Of a DNA stretch of 64,000 bases, positions 10,352 through 23,138 are shown in pieces. Made by a program: the position numbers and the translations under genes. The notes beneath the pieces are model-generated. The model saw only the letters and a program-made list of their open reading frames with translations. It did not search any database and was not told the DNA's origin. The DNA lies in the NCBI GenBank assembly GCA_034509425.1, contig JAVTVJ010000040.1, forward strand, positions 8,881,001 through 8,945,000, in the 5' to 3' direction. Origin of the DNA: Eopsaltria australis (lineage: Eukaryota > Chordata > Aves > Passeriformes > Petroicidae). How positions within the stretch are numbered: the first letter of the stretch is position 1; every line of letters begins with the position of its first letter.

Positions 10352-13300
10352 ACCAAAAATGTTGTCAATAGACCAGTGTATAGTAATCACTGAACTGAGA
10401 GTCTGGGAGCTACAGCAAAAGTACTTGAAACTGAAAAAGAAACTTTAAGGAATAATAAGTTCATTAAGATGCCCCTCTGTTAAATTTAAAATTAAAATGC
10501 ACATTGCCTGAGACTGATATTGGGCTATAATGGATAGGACACTATTTACTGAAGAGTATTCACTATTCATTATTGAAGATACAGCATGGCCGAAGAGCTA
10601 ATGTTTATTCTGAGTAAAGCAATATCTCAGCTGATCATCAAACCTTAGGAACTGTCTCATATTTCTGTTGCTTGGTGCAACACATTTTATTCTGTGTGGT
10701 ATATTTTGCTCACTACTATGAGCAGAAAATTGTGTGTGAAACTGTCTCTATACCCAGAGTTGCCTTTCACAGTGTTTGGCTTTCCACCATTTTATGTAAT
10801 GATGACCACTTTAGAGACAGTATAAAGAAATTGTAATATCCCCAAATATTTAGGCTTAAATGTTTTGGTCCAAAGTTTTGCATTTGTCTATAATGGGTGA
10901 ACAGGTGTAACAGTTTTGCTCAGTTGCATCTTTGCATGCAGGTCTAAGCCTGCCAAGAGCTTTAGTGCTCTGTTTCCTAAGCGCAATGATTGTGTTCATC
11001 CTAACTTTCAAAAACAAGAATGAAATTTATTTGCTTCTCTGATCACAGCATGAATTTTGAAACGTGATATGAGTTTTCTATAAAGCTGCAAAAGTTGAAA
11101 AACATTCAGAATATGTACATCACAATTTTTTGAAACTTGGTCTCCTAATAGTTGGGATATAAGATTCTTCTTTGATACTTTTACTGACAGTATGTAAAGA
11201 ATGGAGAACACTAGCAAGGACTTTCTAGAATTCTAAAAAAAAACATGCTGAATGAATCACTGTCAGAACACAATTTGACTTTTTCCATTTTCTTTTTGAC
11301 TACTTCCTTTTTCTTTTTTTTAATCTTATAATCATGATTATTCTTATGAGTCATCCTCTCAGTTCTTTATCTCACTCCTAGCTGGACATAAGCATCACCA
11401 TGATAATATTTGAAGACTCTAGATGAATCTTATTTGTTCACTTTGAAAAAGTTATTCATTATAACATGTATCTTTTAATCTTTAAACTTTGGACATAGAT
11501 GTTTTTGTTGTGATCTGCAGGGGCAAAATGTTGTTTGATCAGCAGCTTGCTTTCTCTGGAAATCCCTTCAAAACTAACTAACTAATCAGGCTTCTATTCT
11601 TGCCTCCTTTTCTCTGTTTTCGCTCTTTCTATGAGTATTTCTATTAATAAAAATAGCAGCAGTAATTATAAGAATGTGAAGTAAACAAAACGCCACAACC
11701 TAGCAGGCATTTATTTCCTGCAGGCACTAATTTGCCAAGGACATCTAAGCAATCAGAAAGTCTTTCAAGGCAACTTCAGAAAAGATCTGTGTTTTACCAG
11801 CATTTAGAACTGCTAGTCTGCTGATGTAAGATGCTGTGATTTGACAGTGAATTGACTTTACAGCTTAACTTCTGGGATAAATCAGGGAAGCCAAGAAACT
11901 GACTGTAATCACAAGTTACTCAGTATCTCAGATTTTCCCCTTGATCAGTTTTACAACACTATATTCCTGCCCCTCTCTAATGTCATTGTTTCTGAGGGGA
12001 TCATCCTACTGCCTTTAGCAGAGGTACAGGGTCAGGGCCATATGACATTCCATTGTCTCTAACACCCAGCTACAAAATTCTTGTAAGTATTTTTGGCAAT
12101 TTCAAATTGTGTCCTGTATTTTTATTAAAAGTGAATAATCTTATAGTGCATTGAGAGATAGATTTAAAAAATTAGAGAAAAACTTCTAGATCTTCATACT
12201 CAGCCAGGTAAGACATTAATCTTAATAGTACTGAGCATTATTCCAGAAGAGTCTGTAATGAAGAAACTTACTCTCACTCTTCTTCACCAAACCTTCCCTT
12301 CCCCTCCCCCTCCCCCCCCAAAAAAAATTAATCCAATTTGAAAGTCATGAAAGAGGCAAGAAACCTTTTCTCTCTACAGCAGAGAGGTTAAGCATCTATT
12401 AATGTATTAATGCAGAGGTTTATCTAGGGGACAGAGATGTAATATCTAAGTAACAAGTTACCATGAGTGGACATGTGATGTTTCACCTCCAGACAACAGA
12501 AGGATAGATGATGCTACATGGAATTGTAGTAACCCTTCATCATTCCCCTTCCCAAGCATGTAAATACACCTTATACACACAGCAGAAAGGATAACTGAGG
12601 ATCACAGAGGGGGAGCTGGGAATTATAAAACACTAGGCCCAGGATGATATCACAAGGATTCCTCAAATCATACTGAAGTAAAATATGTAATGCCTAAGGA
12701 AAAACAATTCTAAGCTGTCTGACAGAACAGTTCATGTGAGAGGACATGTCAAACTTCTCTCCACCAGTCATCACGTTTCACAGCAAAACACACAAGTGCG
12801 CTGTAGACATTGTCACAGCTATTTGAACCTTGTTGCCATTTAATTTGTATCTGAAACACTAACTGTGATTATGGAATTTTTTTTGATAGGTTCTACCTGA
12901 ATGCATTCTTTCCTCTTGAGTGCGGTTATCTAGATTTAGTAGCTTATTTTTTCCTATGGCCACATTTTTTTCTCTTCCTTTAATATAATTAACATTATTC
13001 TTGGCTTCACTTTTTAACTCATAACATACTGTTATGTATCCCTCAAAGAATGCTAAAATGTGCCAAATACATAAACAAGGAATATGGACTAAATTATATT
13101 TTCATTTTTGTCGACTTAATTTAGTCTCCTATAATCCTTCTATCAATAAGTCCCACAGTATTTCTTTTTCACCCATTCCAATAATATTTAAACCATAACC
13201 TTGATTGACCTTTAAGGGTGAGTGGGTTAGGAAGAGGGAGAAATGCCAAAATACTGTAGCGCAGTGTGCAAGTCCTGAAGAACATATTTCAAGTTTTATC

Positions 13301-13691
13301 CTTTCAGATAATGCTTTCCCCAAATCATATGGGAGCTAAAATGTTGAACTCTGTCTTTATTTACAACTGCTTGAATCAATTCTGAGACTAATAGAACTAA
13401 ATAATAAATTTTTTGCATTTTTCATCAAACTTCATGCATGGTAAATGTTTGAATTGTGCTATTGGAGCTATGGTTTCACAGACGATACTTCAAGAATAAC
13501 TTCCCTGTATTCACCCAACCTTCTTTTCATTAGTTTAATTACTACTTTTTGCCCTTGCATCCCTCCCTGAGGCACACTACTAATGACTTACCTGAACCTG
13601 GACTTCATGCCACTCATCACGACTCTTTGAACCCAGAAGTTTACCTGGTTTGAGATCCACATCACTGTCCAGTTATGTGGTGCACACGTAG
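10352..13691. other. AT-rich sequence, no gene seen
   Basis: About 3.3 kb without a recognisable gene or transposon. It includes a pyrimidine/C-run and adjoining A-run at about 12293-12330 (CCCCTTCCCC..CCCCCCCCAAAAAAAA) and an AAACTAACTAACTAATC tract near 11571-11587. Confidence 0.5.
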
Positions 13692-13870
13692 TCAACTTGT
13701 GTATGAGGATAGGACAGTGTTGAAAAACTTACAAAAGCCAATATAGGCAGCATCCACTGGTATCCCCTGGCTACCCAGCAGGCCAATCATCTCATTGTTG
13801 AAGGCTCTCAGGCTCATAAAACATGATTTTCCCTCCATAAATCCATGTTGACTATTACCTCTGTTGGCTG
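13692..13870 (-). mobile_element. CR1 LINE, reverse transcriptase fragment (antisense)
   Basis: The minus strand encodes a small piece of a CR1 ORF2 reverse transcriptase: 'QHGFMEGKSCF', a degraded linker, 'NEMIGLLG.QGIPVDAAYIGF', then 'CKFFNTVLSS'. This lines up with the CR1 block around the first RT catalytic region, which in intact elements has a 'DFSKAFDTV'-type motif. The catalytic aspartate position reads G here ('YIGFCKFFNTV'), so the fragment is dead. Unlike most copies in the window it lacks the 3' UTR, so it derives from the middle of the element. The open frame continues to 13949 beyond recognisable similarity. Confidence 0.75.
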
Positions 13871-15063
13871 CTTCCTGCAACAAGAATGGGAAACCAAAGA
13901 AAAGTGACCTTGGCAGAGTACTTGGGAGGTAATTTTCCTTCTTGGGCACTTTCTTGTTTTGAAGAATGGGTTATTTTAAAATGTCTTAAAAGAAATGTGT
14001 TGAGCTCTTTTTGCAGTAAACCAAGGGTAATTTCTGTCAGATATTCTGAAATTATCTCTAATAATAATAGATAGTGAGTAATTTTCTGCAGAAAACATGC
14101 AATTAGCCCTATTTATCCCTATTTTAATTATGTGATTTATAGAGACAACTCATGAATCTTTCTACACTGTCCAGACATACAGCAAAAGTATTCCCATGGC
14201 AACATGAGATGGGTCTGCTTCTTGTTATCTTTGCTTCCCAAACCACACATGCTGGCTTTCTCTTAGAGGAACCTTTTGTGAATTAGGAGTGATCTGCTGC
14301 AGATATGGCCCTTGGGCTGTTCACAGCTGAGTTTGTGAAGTTTCTCTGGTTGTCTGTAAGACTCCATGTGCTCTCTATTATACTTCCGGAAAACCTTAAA
14401 TCCTACAGCAAACAAAAACATAAAATAATAATGTAAATTAAGAGCAGGCTACCATGCTGTTGGAATTGCAAAGACACTGATTCTTGAAAATGAATGAAGG
14501 TAAACAGCTGCTGAAGCCCAGCTCCTTTAAAGCAGGCCATGGTAAAACATTCAATGGTTACATTGTGCTATTTGGATGAGGTTCAATAAAGGTGTGATCT
14601 GAAAAAGAAGTGTAGTGAGAGAGTGCCTCCTCAAAACTATTTGAAGCTGAGACCATGAAATTTAGCAGTGTTGGTGACCAGGACTTCAACCTGAATGTGA
14701 ATTGTTGTAGGTCAAAGCCCTCAGTGATGTGAAACTGAACTTAACTCATGCTTATATAAAATAAACCAGTAACTTGAAAACTAATGCACACACCACATAC
14801 CATAACCAAACAGATTAATCAAAAATCAATGTAGAAATAACTGTATTTTAATCTAGTTCATGGAAGTCTGAAGAAGACTTCAAGAAAGAAAAAAATAAGA
14901 ATATTAGGGATTCCTGTTTAATTGCTTTAGAGAATACTTATCTCTAAGAAAACTGAAAATTCAAAACAAGGATGTAGAGACAGTGATGCTATTTTGAATC
15001 ATTCTCCTGTGTTGCATTTAAAAGTCTACGTCAAATGGCAAAGTATCTGGGTAATATTAACTG
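13871..15063. other. AT-rich sequence, no gene seen
   Basis: No gene, LTR or CR1 similarity recognised. Confidence 0.45.
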
Positions 15064-15424
15064 AGACTGAGGAGAGACCTCATTGTGGTTTTCATCATCT
15101 TCACCATGGGAGGTTGGAGGGGCAGGTATGCTTCACTCTCATGATCAGTGACAGGACTCAAGGAAATGCATGAAGCTGTGTCAGGTTAGGTTTAGATTGG
15201 GTACCAGGAAAAGGTTCTTCACCCAGAGGGTGGTTGGCGCTGGAACAGGCTTCCCGGGGCAGCGATCACAGCCCCAGGGCTCACAGAGTTCAGGAAGCAT
15301 TTGGACAATGATCTCACACACATGGTGTGACTTTTGGGGTGCCTTGCATAGAGCCAGGAGTTGGAATTGATGACTGTGATGGGTCCCTTCCAAATCAACA
15401 TTATCATATGATTCTGTGATTCTT
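15064..15424 (+). mobile_element. CR1 LINE, ORF2 C-terminus and 3' tail (frameshifted)
   Basis: A sense-oriented, 5'-truncated CR1. It begins in the 'GAGACCTCATTGTGGTTTTCATC' coding block and runs through 'GTGACAGGACTCAAGGAAATG' (the SDRTRGN region), 'GTTCTTCACCCAGAGGGTGGTTGG' and 'CCGGGGCAGCGATCACAGCCCCAGG'. It closes with 'AGCCAGGAGTTGGAATTGATGACTGTGATGGGTCCCTTCC' and the tail ATATGATTCTGTGATTCT. Single-base losses, for example in GGAAATGCATGAAG where relatives read GGAAATGGCATGAGG, break the ORF2 frame. It shares the 3' UTR type of the copy at 9903-10351, so both probably belong to the same or a closely related CR1 subfamily. Confidence 0.9.
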
Positions 15425-16175
15425 TGATATATGAAGAACAGATTGACTGTTCTGTTAGATGAACACTGAGATCCATACAAAAAGTTACTGTTAAAAAGCC
15501 TTTGGGAATATTGCTTTCAAGTCATTTATTAAGAATTCTGTATTATGCCTGGTGTTCCTGTGTTTCTAGGCACACAATCGCCAGATGAAATGTGGGAACA
15601 CGTGCCTTGCAGCACATGGATAGTTAAGTCTATTACATCTGTGCATCATTCTGTGATCTGGAACAGGTTACCTCTACTGGGCATGGTCAAGTGAGCTGTA
15701 TGCACACATGAAGGTAAACTATGCATGCACAGTGGTCATTTGTCTTGAAATTCAGAAAAAAAAACCAAAAAAACAAAAAGAAAATACTTGATTCCTTTTT
15801 TCAAGCCTGAGAAAATTACAGTTAAGCTAAGGAAACCAAGATATATGGCCACCATGGTTTTCCTTTCCTTGAAAATATGGTCATAACTTTTCTTTCTGTA
15901 TCAGAGACAGTAGATATTAATCACTGATGGAATGGGATCTGTTTTAGGAGAAATGAGGCTACAGTTCAAAGGTTTTGCACCACTTTTACAGCAGATGTGT
16001 TCAAAAATACAGCCTCAGTCATTTGCTGGATGATGTTTCCTCACTGTTCTCATTTCCTTTGTTCCTGCTTCAAGTTTGTCTCTATTGTTCATCTTTTGAA
16101 GACTTTAAATTACTGTGATGATGCTGAAATGAGTTAATAGAGGGTTAAACTTTGAAAAGTTAATGTGGCTGGCTA
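15425..16175. other. AT-rich sequence, no gene seen
   Basis: Contains an A-rich patch at about 15756-15783 (AAAAAAAACCAAAAAAACAAAAAG). A few bases near 15640-15660 (GTGCATCATTCTGTGATCTGG) resemble a CR1 tail, but there is too little to call. Confidence 0.4.
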
Positions 16176-16234
16176 GTTTCAGCATTAATGAACAATGAGT
16201 GAGTTAAAATGTACAAAGTTTCAGCATTAATGCT
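16176..16234. repeat. 15-bp direct repeat with 12-bp palindrome AGCATTAATGCT
   Basis: GTTTCAGCATTAATG occurs at 16176-16190 and again at 16218-16232, 42 bp apart. The second copy extends into the perfect palindrome AGCATTAATGCT (16223-16234), which contains two inverted TAAT cores of the kind homeodomain proteins bind. The direct repeat is evident. Regulatory function is only inferred. Confidence 0.6.
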
Positions 16235-16387
16235 TAATGCTCTGTGTGTCTTCTCCCAAGCTTATTTTGTCTTCATAGGAGGTATCATTCAAATAATCTG
16301 AAGTGCAGTAGAGAATGCAGGAATTCTTTCTCCTTCTTTGCAGACCACAGGCTTAACAAAACACAGACCTGAGTAACTGAATCTGAT

Positions 16388-16468
16388 CAGACCTCCTTTG
16401 ACCAAGGGTTTGGACAAGCTGGTTTTAAGCTTGCTTCCAGCCTGGATTACTCCACGATTCTGTGATCT
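16388..16468 (+). mobile_element. CR1 LINE, 3' terminal fragment
   Basis: A short sense fragment of a CR1 3' UTR: 'AGACCTCCTTTGACCAAGGGTTTGGACAAG', a diverged stretch, then 'CCAGCCTGGATTACTCCACGATTCTGTGATC', which resembles the usual 'TTCCAACCTGGATTATTCTGTGATTCTGTGATC' terminus. Strong 5' truncation and divergence suggest an old insertion. Confidence 0.7.
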
Positions 16469-19400
16469 ACAAAATACACTGAGTTAGGAAGTGTAATGAA
16501 ATTGAAAATTGTCACTGCATTGGGAAAACCAGCAAATCCTGATGATATGAGTGTGATCAGTTAAAGACTTTCTCTCTTTCCAAAGAAAAAAATACTTTTT
16601 CAAAAAGAAATGTATAGAAAATTCACACTCACAAGCTCAAGTGACAAAATAAATTTGTGACAGGAGATTTAGTAAATATCAGGAAACTTTTAAGTTGGGG
16701 AATTGTAAATTGCAGGCAAAATTCAATCCAGAGCACTATGCAAAAAGAAATTGTGTGCACAGTTTTCCAGAGACCAGAGAAGTGTAATTTAATTAATAGC
16801 AATATCTTTGCAATCTAGTTGGGTCATGCTTTTATATTGCCTCCAATAATGCCATCTATAGCTTAAGCAATTACCGACAATGAGTGAATATTTTATAATC
16901 TGGTCTTCAAATACCCATTTTCTAGATGTATAAATATTTTTACCAAGTAAAAGAAAAAAGGAAATTTTAACTGAAAGGACCATGTTATTTAGGTAAGATT
17001 AAAATTAAAGTTATTTTGTCAGTAAACATGTAAAATATATCTGACACGTAGTTGCATCTGACTGATTTTTGCAGAGTTGACTTTTGAAAAACAGCTTTCC
17101 ATTATTGAAATTTGGTTTACTTATGCCAAAATAGGTTTTCGCAGCAATTCAAACTGAAGACATGAAAATGTGCCCTTTTTTCTATTCTAAAACAAAAATA
17201 TTATTTCATTTACATGAATACTAATTTAGTTTGAAAATCTATTCAAAACCAGTTATGAAAATAAACAGGGAAACAATGTTTGTTGCAAACTATTCCAGGT
17301 GGTGATAAAATCATTAAAACCAGCCCTAATACTGATTTCAGTCAAGCCATCAGAAAGGTATTATATAATCATATTTGACCTGCAAGTGCAGAGAAGTTGA
17401 GAAAGCTTCTCCCAGGTCTATAGCAGAGCACGGAAGGAGTGCAGAAAGAAGGATCATGCCTGCCTGGACAGCAGCCCAGGCTATGGTTGAGCCACCTTTC
17501 TGACTTACAGGATCAGACTCAGATCCACAGGTATGCAAATATATCATTGTTCATCTTCATCTGGTCATGTTGCATGGTCCAACTCTACACACTTGAGTTT
17601 CTGCTGTTTCTTGTGTCACACCATCACTATACCAGGTAGATTTTACAAAAAATGGATTGCCTCTCTTTTTCTGTTTGTTTGTCAGTATAACTTGCACCAC
17701 ATTTATGATAAAAGACCAAGTATATTCCTGGTAATGTTTAGGTTGGTAATTGTTCAGTATCTCTGAGTGTAATTAAGAATTTATTAAAATATTTTGTAGC
17801 TTTCACCTCTAATTTTGATATTTTCTGAAGGAAAACAAAATTATAATAAGACCATATCAGACTGCTTCCAAATGCATGTTAGTGCATCAATAATGTATCT
17901 CACCCAGCAATGCAGAGGTAACTGAAAGTTAGTTAGTTATGCTTAAGTTCATCATCCAAGCATTTTTGTGGAATCAGTGGAGATAAATGGGCCTCTGAGA
18001 AGAGTGATTCTCTTCATTATAAGATAGGAACACTGAAAATCCTGAAACTTCTACAGAAAATATTTAGTACCTGCAAGCTGTGAAAACTGTCTGGAAAATT
18101 TACTGGTTAAAAACACCAGAGTTTTCTTGGACAAAGGATAGTTCTACATACCTCTTTTTTATGCTTTCTACCTTATCATGCACCCCTTGTCATATTTGTT
18201 TATAAAATATAGGACAAGACTGACCATTGGACTGAAACAGTATGGTTATTCTTACATTCAGTGCATTTATTACCTCACAGATATAGAATAATTTAGGAAC
18301 AGAAGCCTATCATTTATGTAAATGTAGAGGAAAACTTCATCAAAAAGAACCCAATATACACACACACTTTTGTCAACTGTTCTGGAAAAGGCAAATAATA
18401 AGCATATCTCCACATCTAAAGCATTATATTTTGTCTAAGTGGCATGAGATGAAGATGTTCTGTCTGGAGACAATTACAAAGTGCACTGAAGTAATTGCAT
18501 CCATCTTTTTAATCAACTTTTTTTTTCTGCTTTTCATTATATAATTTGTGTGTATAAATTTAATCATCTTGGTGGCTGACAAATTAAAAATAAATAAATA
18601 GGGATGTGTTCTGTGGTTTATACATAACTTGTCAAGCTGAAAGGTTGGAAACATATTTCTTCTTTCACTCAAAGGAAAGCAGCTGGTACAGGATACATTT
18701 CTTTATTTTCATGTGACAATATACTTCTCCTTAGCTGTGGGTGGTGAGTTGCACTGTGGTGTAGATCTGCCTTATACAGGAAATAAATATGTGAGATAAT
18801 TTTTACAAAGGAGGAAAAATTACTGACAGAGGAAGTAAGAAAGAAAAAAGCTTTCCTAACATCTGTTCTTTGCATTACAAAGGGTCAAAATCAATTATGT
18901 GCCAGACCCTTAAAATTATGAAACTTTCAAAATATTCCCTTTAAGATTTCTTAATCTCTGCTTCTTTTAAACTGCAAAGCTGCTGTCTGCTTCTATTTTT
19001 AGATAATTATTTCATCCTTAAATTTGCAAATATATTTCCCAAATCTAAATTCTTACATTTTAAAATAGGTAGTTCTAACACCTGATATTTTTAGAAATGT
19101 AATAAACATAAAATGTGTTTATAGTGAATATGTAAGATATGACCGAAGAAGAAATTAATTCATAAGCAAGATACTTGTGTTCATTTTCTGCAATTATATC
19201 AGCAAATAAGCACCCTGTCAGAAATTCTCATGGAACTAACAAGTAGAACGGTCAAGAAACTGTAAAATGTACAGATGTTTCTCCAGCAATGAAGTATAGA
19301 AAGATGACACTGATTCTTAATTACATTTAGCATTAAAAATTCAACAAACTCTGGACAACTGAAAAAAGCCTGATACAAAAAACTCATTCTTGGATTTAAG

Positions 19401-20691
19401 TGCACCCAGTCTGGGAACATATCAATCCAGCTGTTTTTTCTTTGTTGTTTTCATTACGGAATGAAGTCACCAAGCCTAAGAGACTAATATCACTTACGTT
19501 AAAGGACATCACTGACACTTCTTTTCTGTATGCTAAACAGAAATCTCCTGCTTGGCTTCAAGAAGAAAACTCCAAAAGGAATAATATTAAAGCATTGCAG
19601 GAGAAGGATCACACCCTTCTATTGAAAAATGCACCCCTTACAAATCACCTGGTTTGTATAATTGAATTTTCTATGCAAGACAGATTCAGGCTTCACTAAG
19701 AATCAGACCAGAAGTCAGGGCTTACAGTTCTTCATTCTTGTTGCAGTGGCACATGGATATCACAAACAGCTGAAAAAAACAGCTTGAATATAGTTTTTAA
19801 AAACATGTAGACAACAGTGGAACAAAAATCTCATAGACTCCATTTTCCTGATGGTTTTGAACATTTATTCTGGCTTCCTTTTCAGAGTGATTTATGAGTT
19901 CTTTTCAAGAGTTATCCTAAAAATCTTTCATTATTATGATTCTTTTACAAGCTTGTTAGGTAAATGTCTGTTGTGCTGAAAATTTGAATATTCTTTATTG
20001 CAGCTAAAACCTTCCAGACTGACATTTGTCTGTTTTATTTACAGTGTAGAAATTGTTAATATACTGTCCTTAAAGACAGTGTCTGTTTCTGCATTTTAAA
20101 AAGTGAGAGAAAAATAAACCAGTGTAGCACTAAAATGAAGAAAAAAAAAAAAACAAACCAAACTATTAAGAGCTTTATACTTTAATTTTGCTGAAAGGAG
20201 TTTTCATACATAATCCCCAAGATGGTAGCTAGTGCTATTAGAAAATCTAATTAGCTATTAACAACTACATTTGGAGAGAAATTTTTAGTGATGTAGACAT
20301 ATTTGTAAACACCTTATGTGAACTATCAAATTCTTGCATGAAAGCTTATGATTTTGTGGAGTGATTATTTGGGGAAAAAAAAAAAAAAAAGATGGATTAC
20401 AAGACATGAAGTAAAATGCATTAAAAGATACCTTAATGGAGAAATACCCATATTTGTCTCTAAAATCACTGGTTTTGTTTATTATAAAGAATAAATCCTC
20501 TATGGTCAAACCAGAGACAGATGAGCAGAATGCATTCATGGAAAACATTGCTGCACTCAATACAGTTGCTGCTGTTACTTATTTGTCTTCTGTTTCATAC
20601 TTCAAGAGGTGCATTTGCTTCATGATCTCCATCTGCTGTTTCAGGAAAACTGTGACTAAACTTGGTATCTTTTGTTTCTCAGACTAACAAA
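16469..20691. other. AT-rich sequence, no gene seen
   Basis: About 4.2 kb with no recognised repeat or gene. A-runs occur at about 20139-20152 and 20374-20390. Many short frames occur on both strands, none with recognisable domains. Confidence 0.5.
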
Positions 20692-20761
20692 ATCTAAACA
20701 TATAATTAATAAATATGAAAATAAATATGTTGCATCTAAACATATAATTAATAAATATGAA
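20692..20761. repeat. Tandem duplication, 42-bp period, 28-bp identical core
   Basis: A 28-bp stretch (20692-20719, starting ATCTAAACATATAATTAATA) recurs without mismatch at 20734-20761, exactly 42 bp later. This gives about 1.7 copies of a 42-bp unit. The perfect identity of AT-rich DNA suggests a recent duplication. Confidence 0.85.
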
Positions 20762-21616
20762 TTCTGAAAAAAACAAACCAAAATAAAGAAAACTGTAAAA
20801 AACATCTAATTATTCAATAAAAATGTGGATTCTAGATACCAAAGAAGAATACAAACATTCAGAAATGCCAAAATCTAACTTTTAAATGTATTCTTATTTA
20901 CTTTCTAAAGGACAACACCAAATGTCTTGTAGCCACTGAGAATTATTAAACTTCATGACAAAGTCCTAAATACATTTTTAAAGAATCAACAAGAATAATA
21001 AGAACTAGCCTCACTATAGATTATATGAATACTTATGGAACTTTTCTATTCAGTTGTTGGTTTTTGGTTTTGTTTTTTTGATTTTTTTCCCTACAGGAAT
21101 AAAAGTCTGATAGTGAAAACAAGCAGTGGCAACACATCCAGGTTTGGTCAATGAAATGGAGTTTGAAGTTTGGTATGAAATGAAAAGAAAAACAGATGAG
21201 ATCTCTTTCCAAGCTGGGAAGAAAACTCTATAGAAGGAAAATATACTCATTAAATGAAAGGTAAGGAAAATATATTTTAAAAGCATTATATCTGTATCAG
21301 TAATAATCTGCAAATATATTAAAAATTTTATGGGTTTGGATTTTTTTAATGTCAACATTTTTCTCTTTCCATTGTAACTTCTGTGTCTAGGCTTAGTGAA
21401 ATAGTAGCCATCTTCTTTACAGCACATTTAATCTATACTTTGATTTCACTGCTTACTTGATCATGTCTTCCCTCTAACCTTTCTACAGCAAAAAACCAGG
21501 GGACTATCAATGTATAATGGGAGGACAAGCTGTGAAATACGAAAATATAATCCTAAAGACGCTGTGTCTCAAGAGTAGTACAAACTGAGTGTCATAACCT
21601 GAATTTCTCTATCCAA
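20762..21616. other. AT-rich sequence, no gene seen
   Basis: Includes a T/G-rich stretch at 21055-21090. Nothing coding was recognised. Confidence 0.45.
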
Positions 21617-21662
21617 AATAGTGAAGGATATTCTTCTTAGAATAGTGAAGGAATTTCTTCTT
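21617..21662. repeat. Imperfect tandem duplication, 24-bp period
   Basis: AATAGTGAAGGATATTCTTC at 21617 and AATAGTGAAGGAATTTCTTC at 21641 are near-identical adjacent copies. They differ by one small change at the centre. Confidence 0.75.
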
Positions 21663-23050
21663 TGTTTCTTTTCTGCTCTCAGGGAAAATGCTCAACTAAT
21701 GTAATATGTCAATAAAAGATAACATCCCTTAATGAATCTGGACCATGACATGTGAAAATCGAGTTGAATTTCTGTCCCATTCATTCTTCCTACCTGCTTG
21801 CAGCCTTTTCTCCTCTGCTAATTTCAATATAGCTACATGGGACGTTCTAGTAAAGACAAGATGCTGATGCTGATGCGTCATTTCTGTGGCTCAGCACAGT
21901 CCACTCTGAGAGTTATGCCTGGGTATAAATCTGCTCTACAAATTGATTAAGAATAAAGTATATATTTATATTTGACAGGTCTGCTTGTGCATAGATGTTT
22001 GCTTAAAATTATCTTTATTAATTTAAATAGATTTTTCCCTCTCTCATTTGTCCCTCACAAGATCAAGACAGGTATAAAAAGGGAACATCATCATGTTTGT
22101 ACATTGTCAGAAGAGCTCTTAATTTCTAATTACATAGCCACATGCTCTCCTGCACTACCATAACTCACTGAGATTACTGAGATGCCACCAAAGCTATAAT
22201 TTGGTTTGCATAAAACTGTTCTTGTTGTTGAGGATGAAAAAATCTGGAATAAAATTAGGTAGGCAGACTGTCATTTAGAAATGTAACCCATTGGATTTCA
22301 CCTAGACAAACACATCAAATAATGGACACTCTACAACAATACTTCTAATACCAAAGATTTACACTACTTAACTCTTTCATCTTTTGGATTATTTTGTTTC
22401 TAATTAGCTGTTTTCCTTTATGCATCAACATTATAGTAAGAAAATCAGATTAATTAAAGGTCTGAGTAACTCTAGAAAAATCTCTTCTGCCTTTAATTTT
22501 TTTCCTAGAAATGACACTTCTTTCGAACAACTATGAACTGTTAAGCAAGAGTATTTTTTTTTAATTCAGATAATAATAATAATACTAGCATTTAAACTAG
22601 CAACAAAACCAATTTTATTACAATAAGAGGAAAGAACCAGAAACTCTCTGGATTTCATTTTGGCTTTCTCTTTTGACTTCTTGTTTTACACAGAAAACGC
22701 TCAAAAGTAATGTAGATTGGCCCAGCCTAGAATATTAGAGAAGTGGTCAAGTTTGTGTGAATGTGAACCAATTCCAGAATCAGTGAAGTAGCTCGGAACA
22801 GTTTCTGGTCACTAATTGCTTGAACCCCTACCTATATTGTTGCCCTTGATTTTAAATAGAACAAAAAATAATAAAAGAGCCTGATTATCCATTAAAATTA
22901 TTAATGTTTATGCTATTATAAACCATCTGCTCCACAGCTCTATTTCTTCCATGCAACTAGTTCAGCAGCATATGATAATCTATTATCTGCTACAACTTGC
23001 ACTTTCATAATTAAAACTGTGTTATCAAAAATCCGGGAAAATTGCAAGAC
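21663..23050. other. AT-rich sequence, no gene seen
   Basis: A short ATAATAATAATA tract at about 22570-22583. No gene or mobile element recognised. Confidence 0.45.
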
Positions 23051-23058
23051 ATGCAAAT
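23051..23058 (+). promoter_or_regulatory. Octamer motif ATGCAAAT
   Basis: An exact match to the POU-domain (Oct) binding octamer. It lies 2 bp ahead of a 22-bp-arm inverted repeat. An 8-bp match is expected by chance in AT-rich DNA, so function is only a possibility. Confidence 0.3.
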
Positions 23059-23060
23059 AA

Positions 23061-23138
23061 GAGATCTGGGTTTCTAACAAAGACATGTAAATGGTACACT
23101 GTCATTATTCATACACCTTTGTTAGAAACATACATCTC
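23061..23138. repeat. Inverted repeat, 22-bp arms, 34-nt loop
   Basis: The left arm is 23061-23082 and the right arm 23117-23138. The inner 13 bp pair perfectly (GTTTCTAACAAAG with CTTTGTTAGAAAC), as do the outer 5 bp (GAGAT with ATCTC), and 4 mismatched positions lie between. The loop can pair further through a short AATG/CATT stem. It resembles either a small hairpin RNA precursor or the remnant of a short inverted-repeat transposon. There is no evidence of transcription in the sequence. Confidence 0.75.
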
